From Deroplatys truncata (Eukaryota > Arthropoda > Insecta > Mantodea > Mantidae): 64,000 nucleotides of DNA. Positions 1 through 11,929 of the stretch are shown piece after piece. The position numbers and the translations under genes are program-made. The DNA lies in the NCBI GenBank assembly GCA_030765065.1, contig CM060979.1:17451001-17515000 (forward strand). Reading direction: 5' to 3'. The notes below the pieces were generated by a model that did not search any database, was not told the origin of the DNA, and saw only the letters and a list, made by a program, of their open reading frames with translations. The first letter of the stretch is position 1; each line of letters starts with the position of its first letter.

Positions 1-201
1 CGAAGTTAGGTCAAATTTGTTCAGTTAGACAAAGGTAATTTATCTCTATTTTCCTTTTTGTTTTCTTTTCTTTTTCTGTTATTTATTTTGTCAGCATACC
101 TTGTATTTTAAATATGCATGTACGGTCAATGACCGATGCACTAAATACTCGTGTAATAACTTCAATAATTTGAAACCAATAAATATACCTTATCTATCTA
201 T

Positions 202-1061
202 AAAATCTGATGTGTTGCACTCACATGACTTTCTCTAATCTTGTAAAAATATTTTTACAAACGCTTACTGTCCATCTACTTCACGCTAATCGATATAAAC
301 GTTTGCAGAAAGTATCTTATAGCTATTTTCTTGTAGATGCAAGGGGAATTGGTAGGTTTTAAGCGATAGTCAAATGTTTTAAGAGCTGGTTGCTATGTGG
401 AGCATTTCATTGTCTTTGTATGTCCAGGTTATTAAAAAAAACTAATAACGGATTCCCATTTTATAAAAAAGTGTAAGTACTGCTAAATTCAAATAACAAT
501 AAATATCTTGGAAATGGTTTACTCCAAAAATAAAGAAAAAAATGTATGTGACAAATTGTGTGTCTTAACGAGCTATACATTTTTTGTGTAATAAAATGTT
601 GTCTACGTCATACCGTTTACCAGTTATGCAAACGTCATTCAGAGTGAAGAGGACTTTTGGGGACATTCACAGAAAAATCAAGATTTACATTTCATTCGCC
701 ATGAAAATATCTTAAAGATATGATTTTTAATGAAAATCGTTAGACCCTGTTTGGAAAAAATCAAAATGTTCAAAAAAATGTTCCATGTAAAGGGTAGTCG
801 GGGGTGAGGAAGATTTCCTTGAAAATCTACTTGTCCCATCCTTGGAAGATACTAAACTCAAATACCAAGTTTGGTATTTATCAGACTTTTCGTTTTTGAG
901 TTTCATGGACAGACACACACATGGACATGTTACCAAAATGCTTTATTTGGATTCGGGGCACCTAAAACGTGATTTCCGGCGAAATCTCGGTGTCGAATTT
1001 TTGGGTGGAATGCAATACTTAACCTACTTACTATACATAGTAGAGAAAGTAAAAAAAAAAA
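202..1061 (+). repeat. Family A interspersed element, copy 1 (M1+M2)
   Basis: Non-coding repeat. Module M1 opens with AAATCTGATGTGTTGCAC and runs to about 430; M2 follows to the terminal TAGTAGAGAAAGTA plus A-run at 1061. The M2 landmarks seen in all copies are present: a GTTTACCAGTTATGCAAA box at 618, the TTCCATGTAAAGGGTAGT box at 781, a short CA tract at 913 and the GGTGTCGAATTTTTGGGTGG tail. Short open frames here are not conserved between copies and look like chance. The family has no recognised coding capacity, so it would be non-autonomous. Confidence 0.8.
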
Positions 1062-1149
1062 CGATAATTATGAGACAGCTAGACGCCAGTTTCGTTGTTA
1101 TTTTAATTTACGACGACATGATCCCGTCCTATCTTCTCATTCCATAAAA

Positions 1150-1990
1150 TGTGGATTTTGAGGAAACTGGCTCAACATTCAAGAAGCGTCCAGGTAGCAG
1201 AAAGACCAAGCGTAAACCAGAAAATATTGATGCACCAAGTCCAATCCGTTCGGCGATGAAGCATTCTGCTACAATGAACTTATCGGAGGAGACTGTAAGG
1301 AGGATATTGCACTTCTTCTTCGTGCCTACAAGCTGCAGGTAGTAGTCAAACTAAAGCTTTGTGATTTTTCTCTCACGAATAACATTCTGTGTAGGGATGT
1401 TATTTCACATGAATGAAGATGAATTTATTGACAAATTATGGATGTCCGACAAATCACATGTTTATCTGCCTGGCTTTGTAAACAAAAAGGATTTCAGATG
1501 TTGGTCTCCAAACAATTGCATTCAATTACACGAGAAACCACTGCACAATGAGAAGGTAACCGCTTGGCGTGCCATGTCGTCTTCTGGAATAACTGGCCCT
1601 TTCTTTTTGAGGATGATGAGGGAAAAGCAACGACCGTGACATTAGCCAGGTAAGTGAAACTGACTGAAATCTTTCTTACTAATGAAATTACACGGTTTCT
1701 CTATATTTCCTGGTTTCAACAACATGAAGCCACTAGTCACATTGCCGTAAGGAGGTTTTTCCCAAATCAAATCATCTCCAGTAGAGGTGACATCACCTGG
1801 CCAGCAAGATCCCCAGATTTGACCGTGTGCGATTTCTTCTTGTGGAGATACTTGAAGTGTGTTATCTTTAAAGATCGCCCGCAAAATGTTGGAACACTAA
1901 AGGCATGAAATCACCAGTTCCACTACAACTTGTTGCCTCGCTGTATGCATAACTTGCCGCCGAGGTTTGAAGAGGTCCGCGAGTGAATAG
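1150..1990 (+). pseudogene. Mariner-like transposase relic, multiply frameshifted
   Basis: Three frames must be joined to follow the protein. An N-terminal part (1151-1342) reads FEETGSTFKKRPG...ENIDAPSPIRS, typical of the linker after a paired helix-turn-helix DNA-binding domain, and ends in a leucine/arginine-rich helix (SEETVRRILH). A middle part (1361-1639) carries LWMSDKSHVYLPGFVNKKDF, where family members have a catalytic D followed by E; here DK is seen. A C-terminal part (1654-1908) carries WFQQHEATSH, where the second catalytic D is replaced by H, then ARSPDLTVCDFFLW with the third D. Changed catalytic residues and stops show it is dead. It follows family A copy 1 directly and stops just before the next element at 2083. 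Its own termini are not recognisable. IS630/Tc1/mariner assignment is firm; the subfamily is not. Confidence 0.75.
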
Positions 1991-2082
1991 TCGTCACTTG
2001 AAACATGTTATTTTCAAAGAATAAATGGCATATTATGTTGGTAAAGCACCACATATTATACTTATGAAAAACTGTTTTGTTA

Positions 2083-3379
2083 TACAGCGTGTATCTATAT
2101 TGGTGTCAAATATTTGGGAGACGTGTTCTTGACATCAAAACAGTAAAAAATAAGTTCATATGAACAGGGGTCTGAAAATCATTTATTTTAGAGTTGCAAC
2201 ACGAAATCGAAAGTTACAAAAATTGCTCTAAATGGTTTCCTCTTGCTTCGTTGTATGCTCTGTTGAAAATTACAGGTGTGTTTCATATTTGGTCAAATCC
2301 AGTTTGGATACCCCTCTCAAAATGTCAACACCAGGTACAGGAGTCGCATAGACCAAGGACTACAAATGTCCCCAGACGAAGAAATCCATTGCATTCAAAT
2401 CAGGTGATCGAACAGGCCATGCAGTGGGTCCCCCTCGATCAATCCATCTTTGCGGAAATCGATAATCCAAAAACTTCCGAACTATCATACTGAAATGAGC
2501 TGGAGCACCGTCGTGTAAAAACAGCATTCGTCGGATGATGTCCAGAAGCACATTATCAGTTAAATGATGCAACTCATTTCTGAGAAACTGGAGATAGGTT
2601 TGTCCATTCAGACGTGGAGGGAAGAAGTAGGGACCAATAAGGTGATCATGAATGATTCCACCCCAAACGTTGAGGTAGAATCTGTATTGATGGTTGTCCT
2701 GTCGTACTTCATTAGGACTTTCAAATGCCCAGTTATGAGTGTTACGAAAATTGAAGATGCCGTCGCGGGTAAAACCAGCCTCATCCGTGAATAAGATACA
2801 GGCTAGGAAATTGATGAACACAGCGCACTGCTGTAACATACGTTGACACAGAAGTATTCTTGGATCAAAGTCCGCCTCATTTAATCCTTGCACACGTTGA
2901 AGGTGATACGGGTACAGGAGATTTTCATGCAGAATCCTCCAGATAGTCATATGACTAACTCTATTCCTTACAACCATACGCCTTGTGCTTTGTGATGGGT
3001 CTGCATCCACAGCACGAAGAACTCGTTCTTCAAGCTCAATGCCTCGTACCGCTCTTGGTCTCCCAACATCCCTAGTACTCCTCTCAAATGTGCCATTCTC
3101 TCTCAAGCGTTGGTGAATTCGTGCGAATATTCTTGCACACGGTAATGGCCTGTCAGCGTACCTTTCTGCATAAAGTTCACGTGCTCGAGCTGCATTGCCG
3201 TCTGCACGGTCATACGTGTAGTGCATATCCGTCTGTTCACTCATGGAATACATCTTCTTTGACCTATAACAACGAAACGATTGATTTTCAGACCCATGCA
3301 CATATGAACTTTTTTTTACTGTTTTGATGTCAAGAACACGTCCCCCAAATATATGACACCAATAGAGATACATCCTGTA
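2083..3379 (-). mobile_element. Mariner-like DNA transposon with 98-bp TIRs (DD41D type)
   Basis: Complete 1,297-bp element bounded by a TA duplication (2081-2082 and 3380-3381). The terminal inverted repeats are unusually long: 2083-2181 matches the reverse complement of 3282-3379 over about 98 bp with few mismatches, starting TACAG(C/G)(G/A)TGTATCT. The interior holds one transposase frame on the minus strand. It abuts the older relic on its left and family A sequence on its right. TIR ends, TA target and coding content all agree, so the boundaries are secure; the subfamily rests on residue spacing only. Confidence 0.9.
2360..3244 (-). pseudogene. Transposase, DD41D mariner-like, truncated by one nonsense codon
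   Basis: Frame of 294 codons from ATG at 3244 (MSEQTDMHYTYDRADG), chosen because upstream codons lie in the TIR. Residues about 1-110 form the N-terminal DNA-binding part, including RRMVVRNRVSHMTIWRILHE, a helix-turn-helix. The catalytic domain shows LFTDEAGFTRDG (first D), FLHDGAPAHFS (second D) and RSPDLNAMDFFVWGHL (third D). I count 41 residues between the second and third D, the DD41D spacing described for one insect IS630/Tc1/mariner family. A TAG follows WGHL directly, where related proteins continue with K and about 60 more residues; the downstream frame still reads SLVYATPVP but has further stops. All three catalytic residues are intact, so this is a recent casualty. It cuts and pastes DNA at TA sites in the nucleus. 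Confidence 0.85.
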
Positions 3380-3432
3380 TAGAATATTCGCCCGTTTCAC
3401 TGCCGGACCCCACGCTGATTTTAACTTTCAGC

Positions 3433-4437
3433 TGAAACTAAAATCTCAGTATCGAATTTTTGAGTGGAATGCAATACTTTCCCTACTTAACATAGATAAC
3501 TAGGTGCTGTATAAAGTAAAAAAAATCTGATGTGTTACACTTACATGACTTTCTCTACTCTTGTGCAAACTATTTTTACAAACGCTTATTCTCCATATGC
3601 TTCATGTTAATCTTATTGCTAATTTTCTTGTAGATGCAAGGGGAATTGCTAGGCTTTAAGCGATAGTCAAATATTTTAAGAGCTGGTTGCTATGTGGAGC
3701 TTTCCATTCTCTTTGTATTACCAGGACAAAAAAAATCTGATGTGTTACACTCACATGACTTTCTCTACTCTTATAAAACTAATTTTAAAAACGCTTATTC
3801 TCCATATGCTTCATGTTAATCGAGATATCGAGATGTCAATATTATTGCTAATTTTCTTGTAGATGCAAGGGGAATATGGTAGGTTTTAAGCGATAGTCAA
3901 ATATTTAAGCGCTGGTTGCTATGTGGCGCATTCCATTCTCTTTGCATGTCCAGGACAAAAAAATGAGCAACGAATTTGAGAAAAAGTATAAGTATTGGAA
4001 AATTTAAGGGAATAACAAGCAATATCTCGAAAACGGTTCACTCAACAAAAAAAAATGTATATGACATAAATTGTGTATTGTAACGCGATCTACATTTTTT
4101 GTGCAGTAAAATTTTGTCTATCTCTTATGGTTTACCAGTTATGCAAAAGTCGTTCAGAATGAAGAACACTTTTGGAGACATTCCCAGAAAATTCGAGATA
4201 TACATTTCATTTGTCATGACATTACCCTAAACATATGACATTTTCATCAAAATCGTTAGAGCCATTTTTGAGAAAATTAAAATTTTCGAAAAATGTTCCA
4301 TGTAAAGGGTAGTCTGGGATGGGGGGATTTTCTTGAAAACCTTCGTGTCGCATCTCTGGAAGATACTGAACCTAAATACCAAGTTTGGTGTTTATCCGAC
4401 TGTTCGTTTCTGAGTTATGCTGTTCACAGACACACAG

Positions 4438-4469
<32 letters not shown>

Positions 4470-5094
4470 ACACACACACAGACACACACAATGACATGTT
4501 TCCAAAAATGCTTTTTTTGGATTCAGGAGGTCTCAAAACATGTATTTCCGGTGAAATCTCGGTATCGAATTTTTGGGTGGAATGCAATACTTCCCCTACT
4601 TACTATACGTAGTAGAGAAAGTAAAAATTAATAACGAATTTGAGAAAAAGTATAAGTATTGGAAAATTTAAGGGAATAACAAGCAATATCCCGAAAATGG
4701 TTCACTCACAAAAAAAAATGTATGACATAAACTGTATATTTTAACGCATCTACATTTTTTGTGTAGTAAACTTTTGTCTATCTCTTATGGTTTACCAGTT
4801 ATGCAAAAGTTGTTCACAATGAAGAATACTTTTGGAGATATTCCCAGAATATTCGAGATATACATTTCATTTGTCATGAAAATGTCTTAAACATATGATA
4901 TTTTAATCAAAATCGTTAGAGCCATTTTTGAGAATAATAAAATTTTCGAAAAATGTTCCATGTAAAGGGTAATCTGGGGTGGGGGGATTTTCTTCAAAAC
5001 CATCTTGTCGCATCTGTGGAAGATACTGAACCTAAATATCCAGTTTGGTGTTTATCCAGCTGTTCGTTTTTGAGTTATGCTGTTCACAGACACA

Positions 5095-5129
<35 letters not shown>

Positions 5130-5169
5130 TTCCAAAAAATGCTTACTATACGTAGTAGTGAAAGTAATA
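3433..5169 (+). repeat. Family A cluster: M2 tail, M1, M1+M2, M2 in tandem
   Basis: Four head-to-tail pieces abut exactly at module ends: an M2 tail (3433-3521), an M1 (3522-3727), a complete M1+M2 (3728-4627) and an M2 (4628-5169) that begins at AATAACGAATTTGAG. The complete unit has a long CA tract (4428-4492, interrupted by AGA). In the last unit about 70 bp between the CA tract and the terminal CTTACTATACGTAGTAG are deleted. Junctions fall repeatedly at A-runs between GTAAAAA and TCTGATG, so modules can be gained or lost as blocks. Confidence 0.8.
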
Positions 5170-6040
5170 TAATTATCTTCGTTTTCCACCCATGAAAACA
5201 CTCTTGTTATAAACTCCGCGGTTCCATTAACGTTCAGATTTAAAAGTCTAGTGTTTCTACTCCGTTTTTATACTCTTGGGCAAGGGTAATGGCAGGAGTA
5301 AGAGAATCTATACAACGGATGTTGCTTTTAAATACATTTTATAAACAAAACTCCCATGAGCAACTCCCCTCTTCAGGTAATTTGTAATCAGGAATACCGG
5401 TAAGTGATATGAAACCCTCCAAAGCACTGAAAAAAAAACAGGAAATGGACCGTGCACGTCCCTGCTTCATTAATCTTGGGTTCGATACCAGAGAAACGTC
5501 CAAGACAGCCAAGGAGCTACTTGGTATGTCACGACCACTGAAGTACCAATAAACAAGAGGCTGGAATTGATGTTCCGGGGAGTTGGAGGAGGAACAGATT
5601 GGATTCCTATATCGACTGCAGCCGCCTGGAAACATATTGGTTCGGATAATGGGGCCAGTATTGGCTGGAGAGAGAAAACCAACAGAGCGAAATGTGGTTC
5701 ACCGGGGAGGATTCCACACCCCCTACCGTCGGGGGAAGGATGTCCGGTACAGCTTCTTCTAGATAACAATAATTATCGGTGTAGCGTCAGTAGTATAGCC
5801 TGGCTCCAGGTAACGTTTCTCTCCCACTGGGAATCCCCTCTACATCTGTGTTACTTCGTTTTATTGAGTTATGCTGCTGAATCACGAGCAGTGGCAACTA
5901 ATAATGGGGTAGGCACCCCGCCACCGTTAGCAGGCATCATTGTGATATCTAATGGTAATTCCTGGTAGCAGTTCCTTTCTCACTCTCTCTTCAGGCTTCA
6001 TAACAACTTCTTGGTAAATCCCTTCAAATCGATCACTTCA
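5170..6040. other. Unassigned interval between two family A copies
   Basis: About 870 bp of moderately higher GC sequence. It has an open frame on the plus strand (5567-5968, 133 codons) and overlapping frames on the minus strand (5339-5769). The peptides match no family I recognise, and neither strand is clearly favoured. Because family A flanks both sides it may be another inserted element, but I found no terminal repeats or target duplication. Confidence 0.4.
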
Positions 6041-6845
6041 TGAGAAAAAAATCTGATGTGTTACACTCACATGACTTTCTCTACTCTTGTACAAAATGTT
6101 TTTACAAACGCTTATTCTCCATATGCTTCATGTTAATCGAGATGTTAATCTTATTGCTAATTTTATTGTAGATGCAAGGGGAATTGGTAGCCTTTAAGCG
6201 ATAGTCAAAATTTAAAGACCTGGTTGCTATGTGGAGTATTCCATTCTCTTTGCATTACCAGGACAAAAAAAATGAATAACGAATTCCAATTTGAAAAAAG
6301 TATAAGCATTGGAAAATTTAAGGGAATAACCAGCAATACCTCGAAAATGGTCCCCTCAATAAAAAAAATGTATATAACATAAATTGTGTATTTTAACGCG
6401 ATCTACATTTTTTGTGTAGTAAAATTTTGTCTATCTCTTATGGTTTACGAGTTATGCAAAAGTCGTTCACAATGAAGAATACTTTTGGAGACATTCCCAG
6501 AAAATTCAAGATATACATTTTATTTGTCATGAAAATAGCTTAAACATATGATATTTTAATCAAAATCGTTAGAGCCACGAGTTCCATAAGTAATCTGGGG
6601 TGGAGGGAATTTTCTTGAAAACCTTCGTGTCGCATCTCTGGAAGAAGCTGAATCTAAATACCAAGTTTGGTGTTTATCCGATTGTTCGTTTCTGAGTTAC
6701 GCTGTTCACAGACACACACGGACATGTTTCCAAAAATGCCTTTTTTGGATTCAGGGGGCCTCAAAATATATATTTCCGGTGAAATCTCGGTAGCGAATTT
6801 TTGAGTGGAATACAATATTTCCCCTACCTAGTAGTAGAAAAAGTA
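6041..6845 (+). repeat. Family A element (M1+M2)
   Basis: M1 starts at AAAAAAATCTGATGTGTTAC and ends at CCAGGACAAAAAAAATG (about 6270). M2 follows with all landmarks. A small deletion removes the TGTTCCATGTAAAGGG box at about 6580, and the CA tract is short (6710-6720). Ends near AGTAGTAGAAAAAGTAAA. Confidence 0.8.
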
Positions 6846-6879
6846 AATATTCTTGTGGCTTACATTCGCATGAATTTCA

Positions 6880-8900
6880 TTACCCATTATCGTTCATTAT
6901 TTTCTGTATCACGTACATAGTAGGTAGAAAAGGTGTTGCTTTCCACCCAAAAATACGATACCGTGATTTACCGGAAATGCATGTTTTGAGGTCCCCTGAA
7001 TTAAAGAAAATAGAAAAATGTCCGTGTTTGTATTTGTCTGTCTGTGTGTCTTTGAACACCATAACCCAAAAACGAAATGTCGGATAAATATAAAAATTGG
7101 TATTTAAGTTCATAACTTCGGAAGATGCGGCACGAAATGTTCAAGAAAAACCCGCACCACAAACTACCTAGGTACACTTTAAATGGAACAAATGTTTAAT
7201 TTTTTGATTGTCTGAAAAATGGCTCCAAAGAATACATTGTCATTATTCGCTGTTCTCTTTGTATGTGTAACGAAATGTGCAATGTAGCTATTTCTGCAAA
7301 GGTTTAGTAGACAGGAAAACTGACTTTCGTATAAATAATTTATGTACCAACTAATATGCGATAGAGGCTAAACAAAGTTATATGAATGTAACACATCAGG
7401 TGTTTTTTTCTATCTTCTTCACGATAACGGAATTTGCAGAAATAGTGTTCATTACACATTTTAAAGGTAGAAGGACAGAGGAACTATAATCGATAATATG
7501 TTTAAAGGCGAGTGACTTTATGGTGGCTTTGAAATTCCATAATCTTTCTATGACATTCACGAGAAACAACTGAATAGCGACGGCACCTTAAAAAAGTACG
7601 AAGGATTTAAAAATTCACACCAATAATGAGGATACCTTGGAAATGGCTGATGCCAGAAAAAGAAAGTTATTTGAAACAAAGTAACGTTGTTTTAAAGAGA
7701 TCACATTTTGAATGCTGCACGCTTTATCTATAAATGTTTACCAGTTATACAAACTTATCTCCTAATGAATACTTCGCAAAACATTACAGATGTGTTAGAA
7801 TCGCATGACTTTCTCTACCCTCTATCGTTTATTATGCGTATACAAACTATTTTTACGAAAGCTTATTTTTCTGTCTACTTCATTTTGATGCGATGAACTT
7901 TTGCGGAGGTTACGTTTGCACATTTTCATAGGTAGGTACAAAGGGATCAGGGATAATCAAATATTTAAGAAATGAACGTTATATGCCGGTCTTAAAATCC
8001 AATATTGATTCCATGACATCGCGAGAAACAACTAAAGTCGACAGGAGTTTACAAGAATGACGAAGTATTGAACAATTCGAATCATTAACAATGGATACCT
8101 CGTAAATGGTTGATGCCACGAAAAAGTTATTTGAAATAAATTGTGTGTTTTAAAGAGATCTACCTTTTTTGTGTAGTACATTTTCGTCATCATTTGACGT
8201 TTATGAGGTATACAAGATTATACAAAATTCTTTGCGAATAAAAAGGACTTCACGGGCTATTCCCAGAAAAACTCAATATCTGCATTTTATTTGTCTTTTA
8301 AATATCTTAATAATATGATATCTTAATCAAAATCGTTAGAGCCACTTTTCGGAAAATCCAATATTTGAAAAATCATCAATGTAAAAGGTAGTTTTGCTAG
8401 GGAGGGTTGTAGGTGCGTTTGTGTGAACAAACAAACTAACAAAAACAACCCTTGGAATAAGCTCCGCACACGTACGGATGTATCTGCGCGCGCGCGCGTG
8501 TTTGTGTGTGTGTGTTTGTGAACTTAGCCACAAATCGAAGAGTTGGATAAATACAAAGGTGCTACACGAAGATTTTCAAGAAAATCCCGCACCCCAAACT
8601 AGTCTTTACGTATAAAATGTTTCGTCATTTTTAATTTTCTCAAAAATTAGCTCTAATATAGTTCTATATAACTGGTAAACCATAAAAAGGACAAAAACTT
8701 GACGCAGCAAATGTTGATTCCAACAAGCTTTTTGTGGTGCCAGCCATTTCCGAATATCCATTAATAGTGTTTTCAATTTTCCAATACTTCGTCATTTTTT
8801 GAAGCGGTCATCATTCAGCTGTTCTTGCGATGTCATGGAAAGAGTGTAGAATTTCATGGCCAACATGCAGAGACACGATTATCGATTTCGTTTCTGGTGT
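6880..8900. repeat. Degraded family A relics in mixed orientation
   Basis: 6900-7170 is a diverged M2 on the minus strand. 7230-7420 is an old M1 on the minus strand ending in GAATGTAACACATCAGG. 7410-8400 is plus-strand old-subfamily sequence with a second start at AGATGTGTTAGAATCGCATG (7788). 8450-8900 returns to the minus strand. A GCGCGCGCGC tract (8487-8497) next to GT repeats marks the internal microsatellite. No gene is supported. Confidence 0.6.
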
Positions 8901-9214
8901 CCCTCTGGCTAGAAAAAGTCATCCGATTCTGTCACATGATTCTTTCTACAGTATCGATTGTGTTTCAATATACAGGCTGAAATTTAACATCCAAATAGGA
9001 TTAGACAGACAGGAAAGGGGAAAAAAGTATTGCCCAGTTCGGAATGAAGCGCCTTGCTGTTTCGGCAACTTCTCCTTCACATGTGGTGAGCGGGTTTGCC
9101 TGTACTTGCTTTTAAGAGCCCTCCTACTGGCTGTTACCTTGTTACCGTAAAAGCTTGTTAATACAATCCGTTCCCCTTTTTCCTCCGTTTTTACTTTCTC
9201 TGCTAATTTACCTT

Positions 9215-10860
9215 TACCTATAGTAAAGCAGAGGAAGTATTGCATTCCACCCAAATACCCGATGCCGAGATTTCACCGGAAATACACGCTTTGAAACTCC
9301 CTGAATCCAAAAAGAGCATTTTAGGAAAAGGTCTCTCTCTGTGTACCAAGTCGGCTAATTACTAAACTGAGTATCTTCAATATATATAGTTCAATAACAG
9401 CCCGCCTTAAAGCAACATGTGTATGTAACAATATATAAAAAGAGTATATTACAGTCATTGTATATGTTTATATTATTGTATACGTGTGTAATAATGTTAT
9501 GTGAATGTATTACGTAATTTAATAATGTAGGAGCTGTGAGAAATATAGGTTAAAAGTTGCTAACAATGAGGTAACCTTGCGGCAATAATGAATATGAAAG
9601 TTTAACAATACTACTTGTAATTCTTGGAAGCAATAATGTAATTTTTGTGAGTTTATAAAGTAGCCAATCAACAACCAGAAAAAGCTTTAGTTAAATGAAG
9701 GTATTCTATTGGACTAGGATTAGCCAATCAGAAACTGAAATATAGCAAAATTTACGAATTCAGAGTTAAGTTGCTTGTAGACAGTGTTCCTAACCGAATG
9801 TGAGATGCGTCCTCGAGAAATTTAATACGTATTTTGTGTGAGACAAAAATAGTTTACGTGTTAAAATGTGCAAGTAATTAATAAAAAAATCTCACTGTTC
9901 TCTATATCAGTGAAATGTTATTTAAATCGTGTCAAGCATTAATAAAAGAAGTGAAGTAAAATTATAATCTGTGTAAGCGTACATTCTTCAGTCGCACCAC
10001 TCCCTGTTAAGACATTCATGTCTCTAAAAATAAAGACTGACGCAGCCGAGGCAAACATAAATATATAATATTTAAAGAAACAGTCAAATTACAAAGTTAA
10101 TATTTTTAAACTTGGGGCAAAGGCCACCGGAAAATACATTTGGGGCGAAGGCTACCGGAAACCATACGTGCGGTTGCAACTACTTCAAGTTCGGCTCCCC
10201 AACATTTGAACTACAATATAACTCCCACTTCAAATCGGCTTCCATACATAGCAGTAACAAACCTTCTTCAAATTGGCGCCCAACTTGGGGCAAATAACAA
10301 TACAAGAAAAAAAAACTTCCTCAAAATGGAAAATGTTTATTTTCTCAAAAATAGCTCTAACGATTTGGATTAAAATACTATATGTTCAAAATATTTTCAA
10401 AATAAATGAAATGGATATCTTGTATTTTCTAGGAATAGCCTCCGAAGATCCCCTCATTCTAAACGACCGTTGCATAACTGGTAAACGGTAAGTTATACGC
10501 AAAATCTTTCTATTCAAAAATGTACATCTCGTTAAAGTACACTGTTTATGTCAAATACTCATTTTAGGGGAAAGAGTTACCCATTTTCGAGATATTCCTT
10601 GTTACTGGTGTGAACTTTCAGATACAACTCGTTAATCGTTACTTTCTCCTGGTCATGCAAAGGGAACGAATTTCCAAGTCCTCACGTAACGATCAGCTCT
10701 TAAAAGATGTGACTATCGCTATAAAGGAATATGTAACAAAACCATTTCTACAAATGTTTCTCTCGATTAGTATGAACTAGATAAGATTCTGAAAGAATAT
10801 TTTGTTGCAGAATGGATAGAAAAAGTCATGTGAAGGTAACAAGATTTTTACTTTCTCTAC
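9215..10860 (-). repeat. Family A element split by an LTR (host copy)
   Basis: The minus-strand M2 tail (9215-9376: CACCCAAATACCCGATGCC through GAGTATCTTC) stops where a family B LTR begins. It resumes at about 10305 with TTTTCTCAAAAATAGCTCTAACG and runs through the M2 and M1 landmarks to about 10860. The two halves are adjacent in intact copies, apart from roughly 100 bp lost at the junction. Confidence 0.65.
9383..10302 (+). mobile_element. Family B LTR copy 1, 5' truncated
   Basis: Matches the other family B LTRs from TTCAATAACAGCCCGCC onward but lacks the first 50-60 bp, including the TGAGGCAGTA start, so no target duplication can be read. It has two CCAAT boxes (about 9663 and 9723), AATAAA signals (about 9880 and 9942) and, at the 3' end, several PBS-like motifs. 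The last, AATTGGCGCCCAACTTGGGG (10271-10290), resembles an LTR-retrotransposon primer binding site. No gag or pol sequence follows. Confidence 0.75.
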
Positions 10861-11680
10861 TACGTATAGGGGATGTCGGGATTTCACCGAAAATATGTTT
10901 TAAGAACTCTTATAGGCCCCCCCCCATAAGGTCCGGGTGTGTGTGAACAGTAACTGAAAAACGAAAAGTCGATAAATACCAAACTTGGTGTTTAAGTTCA
11001 GTATTTTCCAAAGATGACTCAAGAGAATTTTCAACATAATCTCCCCACCCCATACAACGCTTTACATACAAGATTTTTCGAAATTTGTTATTTATTAAAA
11101 ATGATTAACGATTTTTATTAAAAAATATACCCACTTGTTAATGATATTTACCTGACGAATACAACGTATATCTTTAATGTTCTGGGAATAGCTTGTGAAG
11201 TCCTCTTCATTCGGAAGGACTTCTGTGCAATCATCTATAACTGGGAAACGTTAAGGGATAGGCAAAAACGTACCAAGCAAAAAACTAAAAATTTCTTTAA
11301 AACACACAGTTTGTTTCAAATAGCTTTTCTGTGGCATAAGCCATTTCCGAGATATCCGTTATTAATGGTTGGAATACTTCAATACTTTGACATTCGTTTA
11401 AGGTCCTTGCGATATACAGCGGTTTATCCGGATTGCACGCAAAGAGCATGGAATTTTAAAGCCAGTGCATAGCGTCCAGTTGCTAAACATTTGACTATCG
11501 CTATTCCCTTTGTATCTATAATGAAATGCGTAGTGTAGCTACCTCTGGTAAAGTTTATCTCAATTAAAATGAAGGAGATAGGAAAATAAACTCTCGTAAG
11601 AATAATTTCTATACCCACTAATAAGCGATAAGGGTAGAGAAAGTCATGTGAATGTAACACAAGATGTTTACTACTAAGTA
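10850..11680 (-). repeat. Old-subfamily family A element
   Basis: Begins TTTACTTTCTCTACTACGTA, continues through diverged M2, and ends in old M1 with GCGATAAGGGTAGAGAAAGT and GTGAATGTAACACAAGATG. Divergence from the younger copies is visibly high. A 79-codon minus-strand frame (11424-11660) is a chance opening over M1. Confidence 0.65.
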
Positions 11681-11929
11681 ATTATTCCATAATATAGGCT
11701 ATATATCATTTTCTGTGAAAACATATACTAGCAGTATTTGATAAAATTAAACCACTAGTCGGATTATTCACGCCATCGGGCAAAAAAAGAAAGCGGTTAA
11801 TGGAGAGCTGCGCTTCACAACTTAATAGCAGGAACAAACCTTTTCCTTGATGTATGTTTTTATAATGGTTATTTAAAATCACCTTTTCGTTACTTTATGC
11901 TAACTCGCGTTATGAACTGGCATAAAAAA

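Noticed and set aside
9383-10302. Full LTR retrotransposon with gag/pol near any LTR
   Set aside because: No protease, reverse transcriptase, RNase H or integrase motifs were seen next to any of the eight LTR copies; where both ends are intact, short target duplications directly flank single LTRs.
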